From NCBI RefSeq assembly GCF_040802235.1, contig NC_133157.1, positions 26,677,501 to 26,741,500 of the forward strand: 64,000 nucleotides of DNA, read 5' to 3'. Both the position numbers and the translations under genes were made by a program. This document shows, one piece after another, positions 59,886-64,000 of this stretch. Under the pieces are notes generated by a model that was not told where the DNA came from, ran no database searches, and saw nothing but the letters and a program-made list of their open reading frames with translations. The stretch's first letter is position 1. Each line of letters opens with the position of its first letter. The DNA is from Manis javanica (lineage: Eukaryota > Chordata > Mammalia > Pholidota > Manidae).

Positions 59886-61256
59886 CATCAAAGGCAATCA
59901 CTGTGATGGCTGCCTAGTCTACACAGAGGCAGACTGTCAGATCTAGAGCCCAGGACCCTGACTTGCAGACTTTCATACTCCCCCCACTCCCATGCAATGT
60001 CTGTCCCCATGGGGTACATGGGGATTTAGGGGGAGGGTCTGGAAAGTTTATAAATCTTAGAAATCCAGAGAAGCAAAATAATTTTAAACCTGAAGGCCAT
60101 GCCTTTTGTGTCAAGGGCATTATTTGTGTGTGTGTCTGGGGGGAGGGGAGGTGTTTACTTATAGTTTCAAATTCAGGGTGGCCTTAGTCTGGGGACCTCT
60201 CCCTGTGAAGGTGCAAGGTGCCTAGACTGGGGCTTCAAGCAGATGAAGCAGAACATGGCTGCTTCAGGTTTGGTTTAAGGACCTCTGGTGCCTTCTACAT
60301 TATCCAGCCCAGGTCACAGGACTACAGCAGGATGTCATCTATCAAAGAGTAGAAAGCCTCGGCAAGGGTTCTCCTGGTCTCCACCTCCAAGGAACCATGG
60401 GGGTGGTCCAGGAAGAGGCAGGATCCTAACAAGGGCTAAGAAAGATTCCTTGGCGTAATGCTCATGTATTTCCCAAGTAAGTCCTCTACACCCCAACCCC
60501 TCCCACAAGCCTCTATTCGTCCTGACAAGTGCCGGAGCAAGACCACAGGACCTCCCCTTCGCCCTGTTCTAAAACAAGCAAGGAGCTTGCAGTAGGGTGA
60601 CCATCCCCTCCGGTTGCCTGGGACTGTTCTGGGTTCAGCACTGACGGCATCCTGGGAAAACCGTTCCAGGCTAATGAGAATGGTTGGTTACCCGATATTA
60701 CGTCTCAGATGACTTAAGAATGTCTTAGAGCAACAACTCTCTCTGGCCTCAACTTGATATACAGCCCACCCCCACCCTACCCCCACCCTGCAAAATCACA
60801 CTAACAGGTAGGAGGCAAGAAATTGCCTGTTTTTCTCCAGTAATAGCAACCCTGATGAAAATAGGGTGGAGTGACTAGTTTATGGCCAAGGTTATGACCA
60901 CCGTGGGCCCCAGAGGAACTCGTGGCCTGAGCCTTCTTCCTGGCCTAGAGGATCTTGGGAGGAAAGGGCGGAAGGGCGTAGTCACACCCTTGGAGCCGCA
61001 GCCTACGGCACCACTCCTTCCACAGGCGCTCAAAGCCTCTCTCTTCAGGAGGAGCCCATGCTTCCCAGGCTTCACTCCCTTTCTACCAAGCCAGAATAAC
61101 AGATGACAGGAGGAGGCCAGGGAGCCAGAAGGCACACACACCTCCCTGCCTTTGGAAGAGCAGCCTCCCCAACTCAGCAGACCCCTGAGCTGTCACTGAA
61201 GAGATCATGTAGGTCAACCCACAGGCCAGGGGCGCCCCCCACCCCAGGAAACTCAC
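59886..61256. other. First intron of the SH3TC2 copy, right part
   Basis: No exon recognised. GC rises toward 61 kb near the SH3TC2-like first exon. 60755-60790 has a short C-rich repeat ('cccacccccaccctaccccc'). Confidence 0.4.
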
Positions 61257-61308
61257 CTGGGCCCCAGGAAAGACTCAGCTCCCCTGGGATGCAGAAACAG
61301 CCACCCAT
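61257..61308 (-). pseudogene. SH3TC2: SH3TC2-like first coding exon
   Basis: ATG at 61308-61306, then MGGCFCIPGELSLSWGP and a phase-1 donor ggtgagt at 61257/61256. The MGGCFCIP start matches human SH3TC2, including the myristoylation glycine and nearby cysteines. It is still open and its donor is strong. Confidence 0.85.
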
Positions 61309-63258
61309 GTGTGCACCATCCTCCCCAGGCTGAGGCCCCTGGGACAACCAGCCAGAAGAGCCCTGGAAGGGGACAGTCTCCCAAAGTGTCCTCCCTCCCG
61401 CGTCCTCCCTGGCACATGAGGGACCAAAGCCTGCTCTGTGCACAATGCAGCCTTTGATGCCTGGCTGCAGCAGGAGGCCCAGGGAGGGTGGGACGGGCCG
61501 CACAGCCCTCAGGACCATAGTCCTTGCATATCCTTACAATAGGTGACCTAATTTTTACCAACTTGGTATGTGTAAAATAGTATCTAATTTTTGGTTTGGG
61601 CTTCTCCATTAGCTGAAAAGGCTGAGAATATCTTGGGAAATGTGCCTACCGTTTAGTGGCCACAAGAGGCCAAGCCCACATGGGGGGAACACCTGAGGGA
61701 GGACCTACTGGAGGTAAAGAAGGCTGAAGCTGGCTGGACCATGGCCTGGCTCTAGAGCAACTGTTAATTTTGAAGGAAATACATACTGTCCCTCAAAGAG
61801 GAGCCAGTCAGTGGGAAGTTGGGAGCAGAATGGAGCTAACTAGAGTTCAAACCCTGTGCAGAGCCCATTGGTTTCCAGGAGACTGGGGCCTAGAAAAGAA
61901 GCTGGCAAATGAAGCCTTCATGCTGGACAAGCACAGCATTCATGATGAGGGCCCTGATGTAAAGCCAGAGGCTTCCTCTTACCCTGACGGCTTTGGGGAA
62001 GCGACGGGGAAGAGAGTTTCAAAAGACACAATGCATGGTTAAAACACGAGCCTGTTCCCTATAGCGGGGTAAACTCAATAAATGTTGGAGATGTATGGAA
62101 TCACAAGGTGTTCACAAACCCACAATTCACATGCACCTCCCATACAACTTACATGTTTACATAAGTTACATGGTACTCCTAAGATACGACAGTTACCATG
62201 TTCTATGGGGCAGGTTCGGGTCTAGGCCTGGTTCTCTCGAGTGGTGCTTTATCCGCACCCTTGAAGAGATACAGTAACGTGGTTTCCCTAGATACATACA
62301 GTAATTGTCTTTTTCTTATCCATATCATTGGTTCTCAAGATTTCATATGAAGGGCAAGATAAAAATTCAAGTTGATGGTAGAGTTCGCTGGGTACAGGGT
62401 TCCCCGCCCACCCCCCGCATCAGTGCTCTGCTATGCTGCACGTGTCAGAATGCTAGAGAACCCTGTCTCACTTACATCATAATGGCCCTCCTGGGGTACT
62501 TAAGCACCTGCCAGGCCAGTGAGTGACTGAGTGAGTGAGGAGAGAGGCTACCAGTCGCTTGTTGTTCTTGGCTATACTGAGTTGATCCTTGGCTGTCATC
62601 ACTTGAACCTCTGGCAGCAGAGTTCCAGGGAGGAAGGCACCTGATTTCGGTCACTCTCTGAGGTGCTGAGCCATGAAGCGCAAACAAAAAAGGAAACACC
62701 TTGAAACCACACGTGCCGCCAAAGTGGCCAGGATGTCAGGAGGTTTGTGTCAGTGATAATCTCTGAGCACTGGGGAGCTAGAAACCGTCTTCTAAAGAAA
62801 AAAGGAGCTAGGATTCCTAGTTACCGGAGAGAAAGGGCAGGAAGGTTGGAGGGACGAGAAGGTGTGGGTGCGCCGCTTGTTCTCAGGGACCAGATCACCT
62901 GAGAGCCGAGAGGAGGTCATGCCGCTCTGGGTTCCTGTACCACAGGTGTAGTGATTTATCAGTATAATATTTCCTATAGAATGTATTTCCCTTGATTTCC
63001 TTTTTTACAATGTCACAAAGTTTCCAATAATACTTTTTCCAGTTAATGAAGAAAGTGTGGCTCAAAGAGGTAAGTGAAAAATTAGGAGAAAAGTTTGACT
63101 GCCCAAAATTGGAGGTGCAGGGACGAGGGTGTAAAGTCATACAGAAAATGAATTGATTTCTTAGATTGTCTCAGACATTGAGATCTTTCTTTCACTGTCT
63201 CAAGAGTACAGACAAGTAAATGTGAGGCTCCTTTATGAAATAAAAATACCAGCACGAT

Positions 63259-63289
63259 ACACACACATACACACACACACACACACACA
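63259..63289. repeat. CA microsatellite
   Basis: About fifteen AC dinucleotides with one interruption (acacacatac), plus strand. Confidence 0.92.
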
Positions 63290-63381
63290 GAAATACCATT
63301 TAAGCACGACAGTTGAATTGAGAACGTTTGGCTCTTCCTGGAAAAACGGGAAACTGAAATAGTTGTGCTGACTGTGAGATG

Positions 63382-63438
63382 ACTCTGTGTCTTCCCTTGG
63401 CTTATATAGCATAAATAAGCCAAGGGAAGACACAGAGT
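63382..63438. repeat. Perfect 24-bp inverted repeat with a 9-base loop
   Basis: The arms 63382-63405 and 63415-63438 are exact reverse complements over all 24 bases. The loop 63406-63414 is atagcataa. The left arm contains cttcccttggcttat, the right arm ataagccaagggaag. No target-site duplication or known MITE terminal sequence is seen. Confidence 0.95.
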
Positions 63439-64000
63439 AGTTTCTAAGATAATGGCTTGCTTAATACATACCAGGTCCAATTGTTTGCTCTCAAAACTCA
63501 TTATATCACTAACAGAGTAGATTCATTAGTTGGAGTAGATTAGGCCTTAGTAACTAATACAAGAAGGAATCTATTTCTTATGTAACAATTACTGTATGTG
63601 AAGGAATAGGGCAAGTGTCCCTGCTGATAGAAACTTTTTTATCATTAACACCCACCTTTCAAACAGACCTCAGGTTGTTAATATGCCAGAAAAGGGAAGA
63701 ACATGGCAGTACACAGAGTAGGACTTCATGCCTATGCCTGGTTGCCATTCATTTCCCACTGCAGAAAACTTAATTACATGGTCAGAACTACCGTAGCTCT
63801 GGAGGAAGAGCACTCCCGTCCCAGGGCCCAGTCTCCCTCCGGAACCGGGGAGACGAAGATAAGTCCAGGAAAAGGGCAGGTGGGGAGAAAGGCTCTTCCT
63901 CTGTGCAGGCACTGGCGGCTCATGCTCCCCAGCCTGGCACACACACTACTTCCCCACCTCTTCTGGAGACAGTCTGAGTCACCGTGGTGTGGGCCGAGAG

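Larger units (their letters stand above)
43294..61308 (-). pseudogene. SH3TC2: Partial, non-processed SH3TC2 pseudogene (N-terminal exons only)
   Basis: SH3TC2 is an SH3 and TPR protein of Schwann-cell recycling endosomes, anchored by an N-terminal myristate. Exons recognised here on the minus strand, in correct order, are 61308-61257 (start), 49429-49324, 47861-47718, about 46685-46400 and 43487-43294 (SH3). Introns and splice sites are kept, so it arose by DNA duplication. Against the human protein as I recall it, the exon or exons between the start exon and DLSARLV are not found. The fourth recognised exon has two in-frame stops (46542-46540 and 46485-46483). Nothing of the TPR part is seen between 43.3 kb and NIPSNAP3A. 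The functional SH3TC2 is on human 5q32, so this is a displaced copy. Confidence 0.9.
61309..64000. other. Right flank, upstream of the SH3TC2-like start
   Basis: No gene supportable. 61545-61640 resembles a very old antisense L1 ('tagtatctaatttttggttt'). A 90-codon plus-strand frame (61770-62042) has no recognised family or splice context. A CA microsatellite and a perfect hairpin are listed separately. Confidence 0.4.

Noticed and set aside
61770-62042. 90-residue plus-strand open frame
   Set aside because: No recognised motif, no acceptor or donor context and no neighbour suggesting a gene. A frame of this length can occur by chance in 64 kb.

Overview
This is a piece of mammalian nuclear DNA. 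It has split genes with GT-AG introns, one CpG island, several antisense L1 (LINE-1) copies and many ancient MIR, MER5 and L1M fossils. I see no Alu, B1/B2, Bov-tA or Can-SINE copies in 64 kb. The young L1s share a 3' end type that I associate from memory with pangolins (Pholidota). That species guess is weak; placental mammal is firm.

Layout. 1-9.3 kb is gene-poor: old antisense L1, MER5 and MIR fossils, a likely ERV LTR near 7.2-7.7 kb, and a fragment of an OR13C-type olfactory receptor pseudogene at 6012-6146. 9.3-15.6 kb is a near full-length antisense L1. 17.58-27.13 kb is an unusual composite antisense L1 with two 5' ends but one 3' end, flanked by one perfect 15-bp target-site duplication. 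At 29925-30112 (+) lies one orphan, frameshifted exon of an ABCA1-like gene with both splice sites.

31.6-39.0 kb (minus strand) is the only gene I judge intact: a six-exon NIPSNAP3A-type gene encoding 247 residues, with its start inside a CpG island (about 38.56-39.24 kb). A possible LTR lies about 0.7 kb upstream of its start codon.

43.3-61.3 kb (minus strand) is a non-processed, partial copy of SH3TC2. The first coding exon, two N-terminal exons, an exon with two in-frame stops and the SH3 exon are recognisable. The expected TPR exons are absent between it and NIPSNAP3A. Its introns carry MER5, MIR and L1M fossils and a 5'-truncated antisense L1 (54992-57626). A short sense L1 inside a MIR (about 59.19-59.80 kb) also lies within this span. 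61.3-64 kb has no gene I can support, but holds a perfect 24-bp inverted repeat with a 9-base loop (63382-63438).

Context. OR13C, NIPSNAP3 and ABCA1 are neighbours on human 9q31, while SH3TC2 is on human 5q32. The window therefore looks like the NIPSNAP3-ABCA1 neighbourhood, broken up by duplication and receiving a foreign SH3TC2 fragment. Gene identities come from recalled family sequences, not a search. Edges of old repeats are approximate.
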